Source: Aphanomyces cochlioides
Lineage: Eukaryota; Oomycota; Saprolegniomycetes; Saprolegniales; Verrucalvaceae
Assembly (NCBI GenBank): GCA_019828595.1
Contig: JAHQRK010000028.1
Location: 834,009-898,008 of the forward strand
Direction of reading: 5' to 3'
DNA: 64,000 nucleotides
In this document: positions 22,456 through 32,435 of the stretch, piece by piece
Layout: every line of letters starts with the position of its first letter
How positions within the stretch are numbered: position 1 is the first letter of the stretch
Notes under the pieces: generated by a model
Seen by the model: the letters and a program-made list of their open reading frames with translations, nothing else
The model's database searches: none
Told to the model about the DNA's origin: nothing
Translations under genes and position numbers: made by a program

Positions 22456-23690
22456 TGAATCAACTAACAACTTCAAAAGAAATCATGAATGACAGTCTGC
22501 CGCCCTGAGCTAGCTTTCGACTGCTTTATTGCTTCGATTTCGCGTACTTTCATTCATGTCTTGTCATCCAGCGACCTTTTCTTCGCTGGCACATGGCAAT
22601 CGTTGTTAGCTGTCACGCCTCTCTTCGATCTCCCATAGGCTTGACTGGTACAAGAATGAAGACAGCAAGTCGTACGTATAATTGGAATAGGTTATCCGTA
22701 TGACCGCCTATCTTCGTTTCTCTCTTGTCTTCGCCATTTCACATTTGAACAAGAACCGAGATTTAGCGAGAATATACTGTATATCTCTCTGTTAGACAGA
22801 TTTCGCAAAGTCATTCCACGAATTATCCACAAAAAATACTCTCATAAATTATACGATTTTGGAGAACGTCTGAAAAAATGTTGCAGAGTCCCCAAGTTTG
22901 TGGATCTCCAAACTGTTGTGGATGAAGATAATTTATGAAATCTGTCTATTTTCATCAAAATATCAAATATAATTCCTACATTTTCCGACTTTTGAGTCTC
23001 CATATCTAGTTATCCGGGCGACTTATTTAGGCAATTTAGAAGAATTTCTGGCTTTCCCTCATTACAACAGCTTCAGGAGATCTGAACAACAGTGGTACTG
23101 GTTTAATGAGGGAATTTCACTTGGTGAATAGCATTCGGCTTTAATTTTGTCAAGCCATGTGGACAATCAGCACGAGACACATTGATCATTGTACCTTCGT
23201 CACTCACGTGGTAGGAAACCTTGTGTCGCCTCATTTAAAGTGAAAGCATCCCCCGCTCCATCTTTTTAGAACGAGTTGAATGATCGAGGATAAAAGCGTA
23301 GAAGTTGCAGACATTTCACATAGTAAACTTTGTGGACGGTTTTCAGTACGGTCAAACTGAAATATGCGTCGTGGAGGTATCGAAAAACAACATTGGCATG
23401 ATAAGTATGGCGGAGGAGGATGCCAGTGGGGATTACTATAGCCATCATATCCGTGAGTAACTCACGTCAGATTGGACTTACGTTAGTGCAAAGAAATTTC
23501 CTGTAAGTTCGACTTGTGATGACAAACCAGACATCAGAATGTTCACAAAGATTCAAACATCTCTGAACCACTGGCTTCATTTGCTGCATTCTTGCAGCGG
23601 CGTCGCTCGATTTCATCAGTCACTGACTTGATATGTACTAGTACCAAACAATGATGGTTATAGATCCCAACCAATACACTATTTGAATCA
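22456..23690. other. AT-rich intergenic DNA
   Basis: No gene recognised. A 10-bp inverted pair GACAGATTTC / GAAATCTGTC lies at 22795 and 22937. Short ORFs here have no recognisable motif. Confidence 0.4.
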
Positions 23691-24560
23691 ATGCAATGTA
23701 CATTCATCAAGTTTTACAGTGCAAACATCATTGTTTTTTCCAAAAAAGTGATATTTATTCTCTTTGTTTATACTTAAAATTTGTATTGAACAATTTGAAT
23801 TTATTTCTCAATGGAACTCGCAGAGCAAATTGCACTGTGGATTCATTGGCCAATCATATGCTGATAAATTAAAGAAACCCGCCCAATGATTTTTCCCAGC
23901 GCAGGAAAAAGTAGTTGAAAGCTAATCTAAACTCCTTTACGGGGACATTAAAGTAGAAAACAGTACTCACTGTGACTGAATTAGGGTCTAGAATCGGAAT
24001 GCACTTAAATTTGTACTCGCATTCATGCGAAATTCAATCCAGATGCTAACAGATTGAAAACTTGTTCCATGTCGAGAGATGATATAATATATCATCTCTC
24101 GTTGAGTTGTAGACTATAATATAGTCTACAACTCAACATTTTGATTGCTAGCTATAGAGAAAGACGCCTGTAAATGTCTTTCAGGATTTTTACCGATGCA
24201 ATGCATGTCAAAGAGTTGGTGCTGTCTTTACTTGCACAAGTTAAGCAACGCAATATCGAAAAAAGGATTGAAACAAAAGTAGATAAACAGCTTTCGCCTT
24301 AAATGTTTGATTTATGTTCTCTATGAGGCTGTAAACAACGTTGGGGTATCACGAGGTCGTATGTGATGTCAACTTTCCAAGCCCTTTGTCCATCCCCTTA
24401 GGAACGCTGAAATCGCTCTGTCGTTGATTAAATTCAGAGACATAGGAGTAAATTCATCTTTATTTATTTGCTCAGTTAATATCATTATTACTACCGGGGG
24501 CAGTCTCTGGCCCACCATATGAGACATAGTGCCGGACGCTATCATACCCAACTCAAACAT
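23690..24560. repeat. Region X (left), diverged inverted copy of 34130-34935
   Basis: Reverse-complementing this stretch aligns it with 34130-34935 along most of its length, with many substitutions. Shared blocks include TAGATTAGCTTTCAACTA, GCACCAACTCT and ATTGCGTTGCT. The minus strand at 24560-24369 retains a coding-like piece (INKDEFTPMSLNL, AISAFLRGWTKG), matched on the plus strand near 34150-34250 (INYDEFTPISLTL, AITAFLRGWTKG). A degenerate gene is likely included but not identified. Confidence 0.65.
24074..24137. repeat. Two abutting perfect palindromes (27 and 37 bp)
   Basis: 24074-24100 has 13-bp arms (GAGAGATGATATA) around a single A. 24101-24137 has 18-bp arms (GTTGAGTTGTAGACTATA) around a single A. 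They touch without a gap. The related region near 34480-34510 has only one arm of each. Confidence 0.9.
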
Positions 24561-24833
24561 GGGTGGCGACTATGCTGTGGCTAAGCGTGGTTGACGACAA
24601 GAATCTGATTGGGATGGCAAATCAACTGGCGAACTAAGCAGTTGGAGTGGACTTCGGCGACTATCATTCTTTGGTCTCAACATCGGCTCCTCTGACTGCC
24701 GATCCGGCGTTAACGCTTTTACATCCTTGTAACCAACAGGCAGATGATTATTGTATCTTGACTTCCGGCTTCATGCATTCGTCCCGCGTTTTCAAAGAGA
24801 CAACGCTGTCCATTTCTCATTTTGCTCAATACG

Positions 24834-25933
24834 ATGAAGTCGTTTTTCCTCTCTCTGGTCGCGATTGCTCATGCCCAAGCCAGCGTTGTCTCGCTTCCAG
24901 CGGGCATGTCTTGGGCCAACTTGGCCTGGGGTTTTGAAAACGGTGGTAGTGACTCAACTCAAAATGCCGCCATGGTCTTGCTTGATCCTGACAACGTGTC
25001 TACATCGGACATCGCCAACTACAAGGCCGCCGGCAAGACCGTCTTGTGCTACCTCTCTGTTGGCACGATTGAGAAGTTCCGCCAAGACTACAAGGATAAC
25101 CAAGCTGCTTGGGATGCCGTGCTCTTGGGAAAAATGGCCGACTGGGATGAAACTTGGATTGATATCTGCAAAGCCGACGCCGTCCTCCCCTTGCTTGGCA
25201 AACGCCTTGACAAGCTCCAAGCCAAGGGTTGCCAAGGTGTTGAACCCGACAACATTGACTGCTACGGCAACGAAGACTGCTGGAAGAACATGAATGGTAT
25301 CACCAGTGGTGACCAAGTCCAAGGTGTCCAAGTATCGTTCCTCCGTCGTGTGGCTGATGCTGCCCACAACCGTAACATGGCCATCGTGATCAAGAATGCT
25401 GTGTCGATTGTGCCTGACTTGTCCGACACCTTTGACGGTGCCGTGTCCGAGAACTGCCTTCAGTTCAACGAGTGTGATGTCTTCCAAAAGTACATCGTTG
25501 GAAAAGGCAAGGCTCATTTCGCCGTCGAATACGGCGGAAACTCTGCTAGCTGCAACAAGGCTTACCCTGGCATGGTCATGAAGTATTGCGCTTCCAACAG
25601 CGACCGCAACTTGTGCAGCGCGAGTGTTAAGCAATGGCAACAATGCCCATCGAACTATTCCGCGAAGCCAACGACCTCGAGCCCAACTAAATCCCAACCA
25701 GCGCGCCAACGAGCAAGCCAACTACCAAGCCAACGAGCGTCCCAACTGTTAGCCCAACGAAGAAGCCAACGACTAAACCAACTAGCGCTCCCTCTGTTCA
25801 ACCCACCGCCGCGCCAGTCTCCGAGTGCGGTGACTGCGACAACTGCTACTACGGCCCAACCAACGCTTGCTTTGTTGGTTTGACCCCTGAACAGTGCGCC
25901 ACGGCCCCTGTGTTGACTTGGTGCGGAAACTAA
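24834..25933 (+). CDS. Secreted GH114-like glycosidase with Cys-rich C-terminal module (one frameshift)
   Basis: The ATG at 24834 begins a signal peptide (MKSFFLSLVAIAHAQA). The upstream in-frame TTG is not a likely start. The mature part matches GH114 (endo-alpha-1,4-polygalactosaminidase family): VLCYLSVGTIEKFR, GVEPDNIDCYGNEDCW (acidic residues of the barrel), IVIKNAVS and GAVSENCLQFNEC. A Pro/Thr-rich linker (PTKKPTTKPTSAPS) and a Cys-rich module (CGDCDNCYYGPTNACF, GLTPEQC, TWCGN) follow, ending at TAA 25931-25933. The frame changes once in the linker near 25690, in a C/A-rich run, by the equivalent of a one-base deletion. A sequencing or assembly slip, or a recent mutation, would explain it. 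A secreted enzyme attacking galactosamine polymers is the family-based guess. Confidence 0.85.
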
Positions 25934-26038
25934 AGCCTTATTCAAAGTTAAAGTTGTTTCACTATGATCTCTGCCGCGACATATGCACTCAGCACTGTGC
26001 GTATAACTGTGTTCCATACTGAACTTCCTTTGTGATAA

Positions 26039-27166
26039 CTATCCTTCAATCCATTCCACTTGGCCCACGACGAAAGAGTTGGAAGGAAGTGGCCCAGCGC
26101 ACTGAGATACAAAGAGGACCGTCTTCGATATCAGGTCAATCGATCGGCTAGGAGATAGTGAGAAAGAATTTGGCAATCGACGTACATGCACACGAAGCCA
26201 AGTACTTTGGTACTAGTTAAATGCTGGTCGTTGGCAGGCGCTGCATACATGGCGACAATCTTTTGAGCCATTGTTTCCACGATATGCTCCCTCTTCACTT
26301 GAACATGGTGTCGTGACTGGTTCGACTCTAGCGCAAGATTACAAGGTGTCGGAATGTCACTTACGAACGAATCGGTAGAACTTGATGGCATCAATCCCAA
26401 CTTGTACATGGAAGAAGGGCATGGGTGGCTGCAAGTTACGAGAAAAATAGTCGCGGATCTTGCTAAGGCGAGCCTGACGACGGAAGGACGAGGATCGCGT
26501 TTGCACCAAGGGAGACCTTGGCAAAAACACCACGGAAATGCTCTCGTGGAGGAGCTGCTCGTACATCTTGTGATCGCCCAAGACAATGACAAGGTTCGGC
26601 CGAAACGATCTGATGCCGTCCAAGAGCAATCGATACCCTCGACCTTCGACCCACCCGCAGGTATTAACTATCACACCGGACGCCGCGACTAAGTGGATAT
26701 CAGTGCAGGAGAATATTTAGTACATACGATTTGCATCACTCGACTGCTTTTCAGCGATGCGAGCAGCTAGCTGTTTGATGAACCACTGGTAGAGCCACTC
26801 CTTCTCCGACATGTTTGTGTGGCCAATGTAATACACAAATGGGTTGGACATCACGATGGGATGAAGACGCTCCTCTCCAAACGCACCAAGGTCAGGCGTG
26901 TCGATTTGACTGAGGAAGGATGGGTCAATCACAGCAGCTCCAATCGTGCCGGGGATACTGACTTCACCTTGGCCAATGTCCAGATCGGCAAACAGTATAG
27001 GCCGCTTCTTCGTCGAGAGCTCTTTCCAGATGAGCTTCCGACATAGAGATGACTTGCCAGCATCGGTCGGACCCGCAATTAGAACTGTTGGGCCTCTGCT
27101 TTGGCTTCTGGCGGCGTCGTCACGTTGCCATGTCAACAACTCATGAACACTTTCCGCTGATTCCAT
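26039..27166 (-). CDS. CLP1-like polynucleotide kinase / mRNA 3'-end processing factor, lacking the N-terminal domain
   Basis: Four exons (27166-26728, 26688-26365, 26327-26186, 26147-26039) with introns of 39, 37 and 38 bp join in frame to give about 337 aa. Landmarks are the P-loop GPTVLIAGPTDAGKSSLC, the Walker-B-like ILFADLDIGQGEVSIPGT, VNTCGWVEGRGYRLL, and a C-terminal strand region CAGPLPSNSFVVGQVEW. These match CLP1, the cleavage-factor subunit and RNA 5'-kinase family. CLP1 proteins normally have about 100 residues before the P-loop. Here only about 30 remain, and an in-frame TAA precedes the upstream GTG at 27205. The palindrome arm starts about 100 bp upstream of this ATG, so the 5' part may have been lost at the breakpoint. 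It lies just downstream of, and on the same strand as, the MARVEL-like gene. Confidence 0.85.
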
Positions 27167-27310
27167 CGGCAGAATATCCACCAATGGGATACAAAATGGA
27201 CCCACTTACACTAGCTTGGCTAATGAGCTGAACAAAACTTATGAAGATGCATTTGGTTTAAGGTCAACAACACATAATGCATGATTACACCGTTCTTAAT
27301 CTCCTCAAGC

Positions 27311-28411
27311 TTAAGCTTCTTCACTGACCGTGTTGCGGCGGCGATTCACTGGGGTTGGTTCCAATCGACCGTTCTCCTCCACCGCACCAGACATGAACGA
27401 AGCCACGATCGTCACCAAGTACATGCCCACACTGATCAGCGTAAACACGACGCCAGAGTTCATCGAACCGCAGCGGAACAACGTCGTCTTGTGGTTCGCC
27501 TCAAACTTGGCATTCGCTTCGTCGCAGTTGGTGATTTGAGACGACGTGGCGACCACGACACCAGCCACCAACATGGCGAACGCGAGCAAAGCGTCAATGA
27601 TGCGCTCGACTTTGAGAGCAGGGCGACGAGTGAGCTTGAAATGTTCGACAGCCACGAGGTGCCAAAGCGAGTACCCCGCACACGTGTACGTGGCCAAGAT
27701 GGCGTAGGTGGCCTTGGGCGAGAGGTATTGACCAGTGTAGTAGTGTTTGAATCCAGCAATGGTGAAGACGAATGCAGCAGCAGAGCATGCGAACTGGACG
27801 GCACGACCACCAAGACGAAGGGCACGCAAAGCAGGACGGTTTACGGGGGCGGTGCTGGTCTCCAATCCCTTGGCGTCCACAGGCGTTTGGACATTGGCGT
27901 ACTCTTGCGCAGCCGACGGAGCCTCCTCGCTCACGAGGGAGGCGTCCGACGAGCTCTTGAAACAGAAGCTGGAGGCAGCCGTCAAGAAGAAGAGACCAGC
28001 CGTGACGAATGTGAGGATGATACCAAACGTCATTTGACCGCAGCGGAAGAGGTCACGACCATGGTACGTGCTGAAGAGGATGTTTTGAGACTTGCAGTCT
28101 TCCTTGGCCTCAGACGTCATGTGGAAGATACCAGCCAGAGTCAACGCGACAGCAATCGCACCATCGGTCAAACGTTGGTACGACGTGCGGGGGGCCGACG
28201 ACGACAAAGACAGCATGCGCAAAGCACCGACATAGTAGACCGACGAGAGCAACGCAGTGTAGTTGGCCACTGTCGAGAAGATGGCAGCACCACTGCTGAG
28301 TTGACCAGTCGTGTACTCGATGTATCCAAGCGAGATGAAGATCATGGCCCCAATGGCCGAGACGCCTTGCAGGGCGCGCACAGCAGTGTGGGTGTTGGAG
28401 ATCGCAACCAT
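27311..28411 (-). CDS. Duplicated four-TM MARVEL-like membrane protein (left copy)
   Basis: An uninterrupted 366-aa ORF starting MVAISNTHTAVRALQGVSAI. Hydropathy by eye gives eight membrane segments in two sets of four: about residues 13-32, 43-66, 84-101 and 127-148, then about 203-222, 234-255, 268-289 and 318-342. The halves are an internal duplication: each has a YTTGQL / YYTGQY segment after its first helix and a FRCGxMxxG motif before its fourth. The linker is Ser/Ala/Glu-rich (SLVSEEAPSAAQEY). Four-helix arrangement and size resemble MARVEL-type proteins of vesicle and plasma membranes, which is a fold-level guess. The tail (RRRNTVSEEA) is basic then acidic. It shares a roughly 700-bp divergent promoter region with the elicitin-like gene. 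An identical copy lies at 31335-32435. Confidence 0.8.
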   Translation of the reverse strand: MVAISNTHTAVRALQGVSAIGAMIFISLGYIEYTTGQLSSGAAIFSTVANYTALLSSVYYVGALRMLSLSSSAPRTSYQRLTDGAIAVALTLAGIFHMTSEAKEDCKSQNILFSTYHGRDLFRCGQMTFGIILTFVTAGLFFLTAASSFCFKSSSDASLVSEEAPSAAQEYANVQTPVDAKGLETSTAPVNRPALRALRLGGRAVQFACSAAAFVFTIAGFKHYYTGQYLSPKATYAILATYTCAGYSLWHLVAVEHFKLTRRPALKVERIIDALLAFAMLVAGVVVATSSQITNCDEANAKFEANHKTTLFRCGSMNSGVVFTLISVGMYLVTIVASFMSGAVEENGRLEPTPVNRRRNTVSEEA

Positions 28412-29109
28412 ATCCAGTGTCTCGATCGAAGCAAAACGCAGACTGAGGGAGAAGACGTCAATCGATTATACTTTTCCAAACGAGGGGGGGTTGAGCAGTC
28501 ATTCAAGACCAACTGCACGAGGTGGGGCCCCACCCAGGATTGATAAAGCATTGACACCGCTACTTTGTCGATCTCTTTCGCGGTCTGGTATCGCGGCTTG
28601 TTCTTCGGTCTCTGGTTGGCCCTTGGCACACGCCCAGATCTGATGCTGCATCAGACCATCAATGGAGATAGATGTGCCTGTCAGCTCTCATTGGCTCGTG
28701 GCCACACGCCTTCTTGTGTCGGGCCGCCGCCATGATCGTCAAACTCTTGACCATCATGCAATCTTCAATTGGCGTGGCACCGACCAATCGACGAGTGTCG
28801 GGAATGACACATCTCACTTACCACAAGCCAAACTGACCACTCTGCATTGTCGCGACAGACAGATGGGAGGCATGTCTCGGAAGAGCACTTGACAACCATA
28901 ATCCACCAAGCACCGTGTAAACATTGAGATGATTATGAGCACCTGAAGCGAGTAGATTACACCGGGAGGAATCCAGGTGTTGGTCCACGAGATTGGCACA
29001 AGGCACGTGTCGTCAAGAGCATGACATATCCACGCAGACGAGACCCCACGCAAAACTGCACAACACACCACATTATCCAAGTTTCCACAAACTCCAGTAT
29101 CCTGCAGCA
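28412..29109. other. Divergent promoter region between MARVEL-like and elicitin-like genes
   Basis: About 700 bp separate the two start codons, which point in opposite directions. It holds a G run (CGAGGGGGGG near 28480-28490) and short overlapping ORFs without motifs. I see no reliable core promoter element. The same sequence is present inverted at 30637-31334. Confidence 0.45.
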
Positions 29110-29685
29110 ATGAAGTCCATGGTAGCCGTATCCATGTTGGTCGCAGGAGCCATCGCCGCCACATGCGACTATGCTGTCGTCGGACCCAACTTACAATCCC
29201 TTGGCAAACCCATCGCAAGTTGCATGACTGCCACGGACAACAGCTACAACCTTGCGCGAGCCAGTGCACCACCCACTCCAGAACAAGCAGCCGCAATCTG
29301 CGCCAAATGCCAAGACTTTGTGGCTGCAGTGCGTGCCCTCCCTCCTTGGCCCGACTGCACGATGAATGTCGGAGGCAGCGAACAGACTCTGACCTCCTAT
29401 TTCGACAAAATGATCGGTGGTTGCGCCGGCGGCTCGAACTCGTCTTCACCAGCATCCAACGGGACGATCACGACAGCGAATGCGACTGGTACACCTTCGG
29501 TTGGCACCAACGGCACGAACAAGGACTCTGTTGTTGGCTCCACAAATAATGCGACGACAGCCAACTCAACCACGGCTACTCCCACAACAACACCTGCATC
29601 GACACCCAAGAGCTCTGGACAAACGATTCAAGTCGGCGTTGTGGCAGCGACTGTACTGGCGACAGCTCTATCAATCGTCTTCTAG
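29110..29685 (+). CDS. Elicitin-like GPI-anchored protein (left copy)
   Basis: A 191-aa ORF from ATG 29110, chosen because it starts the signal peptide (MKSMVAVSMLVAGAIAA); the longer frame upstream has no ATG in a sensible place. The mature N-terminal domain of about 95 residues carries six cysteines in elicitin spacing (TCDY, ASCMT, AICAKC, PDCTM, GGC), with the PTPEQ stretch before the third. A Ser/Thr/Asn-rich stalk suited to O-glycosylation follows, then a hydrophobic C-terminus (VGVVAATVLATALSIVF) typical of a GPI-attachment signal. Elicitins and elicitin-like proteins of oomycetes bind sterols or lipids, and many are cell-surface anchored. The second, apparently identical copy (30061-30636) faces it tail to tail across the palindrome centre. 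Confidence 0.88.
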   Translation: MKSMVAVSMLVAGAIAATCDYAVVGPNLQSLGKPIASCMTATDNSYNLARASAPPTPEQAAAICAKCQDFVAAVRALPPWPDCTMNVGGSEQTLTSYFDKMIGGCAGGSNSSSPASNGTITTANATGTPSVGTNGTNKDSVVGSTNNATTANSTTATPTTTPASTPKSSGQTIQVGVVAATVLATALSIVF

Positions 29686-29770
29686 ATATGTTTAAGTTGG
29701 AGAGAGAATAGAAACCATCAAAAGACAACTTGACCTCGACGAGAGTAGAATGTCAACACGAATTTGTGTT

Positions 29771-29975
29771 CGCATTTATTTGTTCTTTCGTTGGATCCAT
29801 AGAAATCGAATCTGATTCCAAACTGATTCTAACAGGTTTGCAGGTCCATATTGTTTTTCTGACCTTTGACGAAAATCAAATTGCATTGCGTTCGGTCATC
29901 AATAGAATCACTTGAAACACCAAACATAATCTCATTCTCAAATCGGACACAATTGTATTGGTTTGCCAACCCCCC
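29771..29975. other. 205-bp spacer at the palindrome centre
   Basis: Unique sequence between the two arms, AT-rich, with no ORF of note. It separates the 3' ends of the two elicitin-like genes and so presumably holds both terminators. Confidence 0.85.
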
Positions 29976-30060
29976 AACACAAATTCGTGTTGACATTCTA
30001 CTCTCGTCGAGGTCAAGTTGTCTTTTGATGGTTTCTATTCTCTCTCCAACTTAAACATAT

Positions 30061-30636
30061 CTAGAAGACGATTGATAGAGCTGTCGCCAGTACAGTCGCT
30101 GCCACAACGCCGACTTGAATCGTTTGTCCAGAGCTCTTGGGTGTCGATGCAGGTGTTGTTGTGGGAGTAGCCGTGGTTGAGTTGGCTGTCGTCGCATTAT
30201 TTGTGGAGCCAACAACAGAGTCCTTGTTCGTGCCGTTGGTGCCAACCGAAGGTGTACCAGTCGCATTCGCTGTCGTGATCGTCCCGTTGGATGCTGGTGA
30301 AGACGAGTTCGAGCCGCCGGCGCAACCACCGATCATTTTGTCGAAATAGGAGGTCAGAGTCTGTTCGCTGCCTCCGACATTCATCGTGCAGTCGGGCCAA
30401 GGAGGGAGGGCACGCACTGCAGCCACAAAGTCTTGGCATTTGGCGCAGATTGCGGCTGCTTGTTCTGGAGTGGGTGGTGCACTGGCTCGCGCAAGGTTGT
30501 AGCTGTTGTCCGTGGCAGTCATGCAACTTGCGATGGGTTTGCCAAGGGATTGTAAGTTGGGTCCGACGACAGCATAGTCGCATGTGGCGGCGATGGCTCC
30601 TGCGACCAACATGGATACGGCTACCATGGACTTCAT
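30061..30636 (-). CDS. Elicitin-like GPI-anchored protein (right copy)
   Basis: Second copy of the 191-aa six-cysteine elicitin-like protein, identical in translation to the gene at 29110-29685: same signal peptide, Ser/Thr stalk and hydrophobic GPI-type C-terminus. Transcription runs towards the palindrome centre. If the palindrome is real, the cell has two doses of an identical surface protein. If it is an assembly artefact, this copy does not exist. Confidence 0.8.
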   Translation of the reverse strand: MKSMVAVSMLVAGAIAATCDYAVVGPNLQSLGKPIASCMTATDNSYNLARASAPPTPEQAAAICAKCQDFVAAVRALPPWPDCTMNVGGSEQTLTSYFDKMIGGCAGGSNSSSPASNGTITTANATGTPSVGTNGTNKDSVVGSTNNATTANSTTATPTTTPASTPKSSGQTIQVGVVAATVLATALSIVF

Positions 30637-31334
30637 TGCTGCAGGATACTGGAGTTTGTGGAAACTTGGATAATGTGGTGTGTTGTGCAGTTTTGCGTGG
30701 GGTCTCGTCTGCGTGGATATGTCATGCTCTTGACGACACGTGCCTTGTGCCAATCTCGTGGACCAACACCTGGATTCCTCCCGGTGTAATCTACTCGCTT
30801 CAGGTGCTCATAATCATCTCAATGTTTACACGGTGCTTGGTGGATTATGGTTGTCAAGTGCTCTTCCGAGACATGCCTCCCATCTGTCTGTCGCGACAAT
30901 GCAGAGTGGTCAGTTTGGCTTGTGGTAAGTGAGATGTGTCATTCCCGACACTCGTCGATTGGTCGGTGCCACGCCAATTGAAGATTGCATGATGGTCAAG
31001 AGTTTGACGATCATGGCGGCGGCCCGACACAAGAAGGCGTGTGGCCACGAGCCAATGAGAGCTGACAGGCACATCTATCTCCATTGATGGTCTGATGCAG
31101 CATCAGATCTGGGCGTGTGCCAAGGGCCAACCAGAGACCGAAGAACAAGCCGCGATACCAGACCGCGAAAGAGATCGACAAAGTAGCGGTGTCAATGCTT
31201 TATCAATCCTGGGTGGGGCCCCACCTCGTGCAGTTGGTCTTGAATGACTGCTCAACCCCCCCTCGTTTGGAAAAGTATAATCGATTGACGTCTTCTCCCT
31301 CAGTCTGCGTTTTGCTTCGATCGAGACACTGGAT

Positions 31335-32435
31335 ATGGTTGCGATCTCCAACACCCACACTGCTGTGCGCGCCCTGCAAGGCGTCTCGGCCATTGGGGCC
31401 ATGATCTTCATCTCGCTTGGATACATCGAGTACACGACTGGTCAACTCAGCAGTGGTGCTGCCATCTTCTCGACAGTGGCCAACTACACTGCGTTGCTCT
31501 CGTCGGTCTACTATGTCGGTGCTTTGCGCATGCTGTCTTTGTCGTCGTCGGCCCCCCGCACGTCGTACCAACGTTTGACCGATGGTGCGATTGCTGTCGC
31601 GTTGACTCTGGCTGGTATCTTCCACATGACGTCTGAGGCCAAGGAAGACTGCAAGTCTCAAAACATCCTCTTCAGCACGTACCATGGTCGTGACCTCTTC
31701 CGCTGCGGTCAAATGACGTTTGGTATCATCCTCACATTCGTCACGGCTGGTCTCTTCTTCTTGACGGCTGCCTCCAGCTTCTGTTTCAAGAGCTCGTCGG
31801 ACGCCTCCCTCGTGAGCGAGGAGGCTCCGTCGGCTGCGCAAGAGTACGCCAATGTCCAAACGCCTGTGGACGCCAAGGGATTGGAGACCAGCACCGCCCC
31901 CGTAAACCGTCCTGCTTTGCGTGCCCTTCGTCTTGGTGGTCGTGCCGTCCAGTTCGCATGCTCTGCTGCTGCATTCGTCTTCACCATTGCTGGATTCAAA
32001 CACTACTACACTGGTCAATACCTCTCGCCCAAGGCCACCTACGCCATCTTGGCCACGTACACGTGTGCGGGGTACTCGCTTTGGCACCTCGTGGCTGTCG
32101 AACATTTCAAGCTCACTCGTCGCCCTGCTCTCAAAGTCGAGCGCATCATTGACGCTTTGCTCGCGTTCGCCATGTTGGTGGCTGGTGTCGTGGTCGCCAC
32201 GTCGTCTCAAATCACCAACTGCGACGAAGCGAATGCCAAGTTTGAGGCGAACCACAAGACGACGTTGTTCCGCTGCGGTTCGATGAACTCTGGCGTCGTG
32301 TTTACGCTGATCAGTGTGGGCATGTACTTGGTGACGATCGTGGCTTCGTTCATGTCTGGTGCGGTGGAGGAGAACGGTCGATTGGAACCAACCCCAGTGA
32401 ATCGCCGCCGCAACACGGTCAGTGAAGAAGCTTAA
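31335..32435 (+). CDS. Duplicated four-TM MARVEL-like membrane protein (right copy)
   Basis: Identical in translation to the 366-aa protein at 27311-28411: eight membrane segments in two homologous halves, with FRCGxMxxG in each. It reads outward from the palindrome towards the CLP1 remnant, as the left copy reads towards the intact CLP1-like gene. Confidence 0.78.
   Translation: MVAISNTHTAVRALQGVSAIGAMIFISLGYIEYTTGQLSSGAAIFSTVANYTALLSSVYYVGALRMLSLSSSAPRTSYQRLTDGAIAVALTLAGIFHMTSEAKEDCKSQNILFSTYHGRDLFRCGQMTFGIILTFVTAGLFFLTAASSFCFKSSSDASLVSEEAPSAAQEYANVQTPVDAKGLETSTAPVNRPALRALRLGGRAVQFACSAAAFVFTIAGFKHYYTGQYLSPKATYAILATYTCAGYSLWHLVAVEHFKLTRRPALKVERIIDALLAFAMLVAGVVVATSSQITNCDEANAKFEANHKTTLFRCGSMNSGVVFTLISVGMYLVTIVASFMSGAVEENGRLEPTPVNRRRNTVSEEA

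Larger units (their letters stand above)
27269..29770 (+). repeat. Left arm of 2502-bp palindrome
   Basis: Starts at AACACATAATGCATG and ends at CACGAATTTGTGTT. Every position pairs with 59746 minus itself on the other arm. All translated ORFs of the two arms are identical, on both strands and in coding and shadow frames, so the arms look identical or nearly so. It contains a MARVEL-like gene (minus) and an elicitin-like gene (plus). Confidence 0.95.

Noticed and set aside
24822..24833. Upstream TTG start of the GH114 ORF
   Set aside because: The ATG at 24834 gives a proper signal peptide; TTG starts are not expected here.
24954..25721. 255-aa minus-strand ORF over the GH114 gene
   Set aside because: Antisense shadow; GH114 motifs are clear on the plus strand.
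26131..26592. 153-aa single-exon ORF in the CLP1 region
   Set aside because: Only its tail belongs to CLP1 exon 3. The upstream part is an out-of-frame reading across exon 2 and intron 2.
27166..27205. Longer CLP1 start at 27205
   Set aside because: The first codon there is GTG, preceded by an in-frame TAA. The ATG at 27166 is the first usable start.
27281..28543. 420-aa plus-strand ORF (and its mirror at 31203-32465)
   Set aside because: It is antisense to the MARVEL-like gene, has an unlikely Arg/Asp/His-rich composition and no motif. It is open only because of codon bias on the other strand.
28814..29455. 213-aa minus-strand ORF (and mirror 30291-30932)
   Set aside because: Shadow of the elicitin-like gene; Trp/Cys-rich with no signal peptide or domain.
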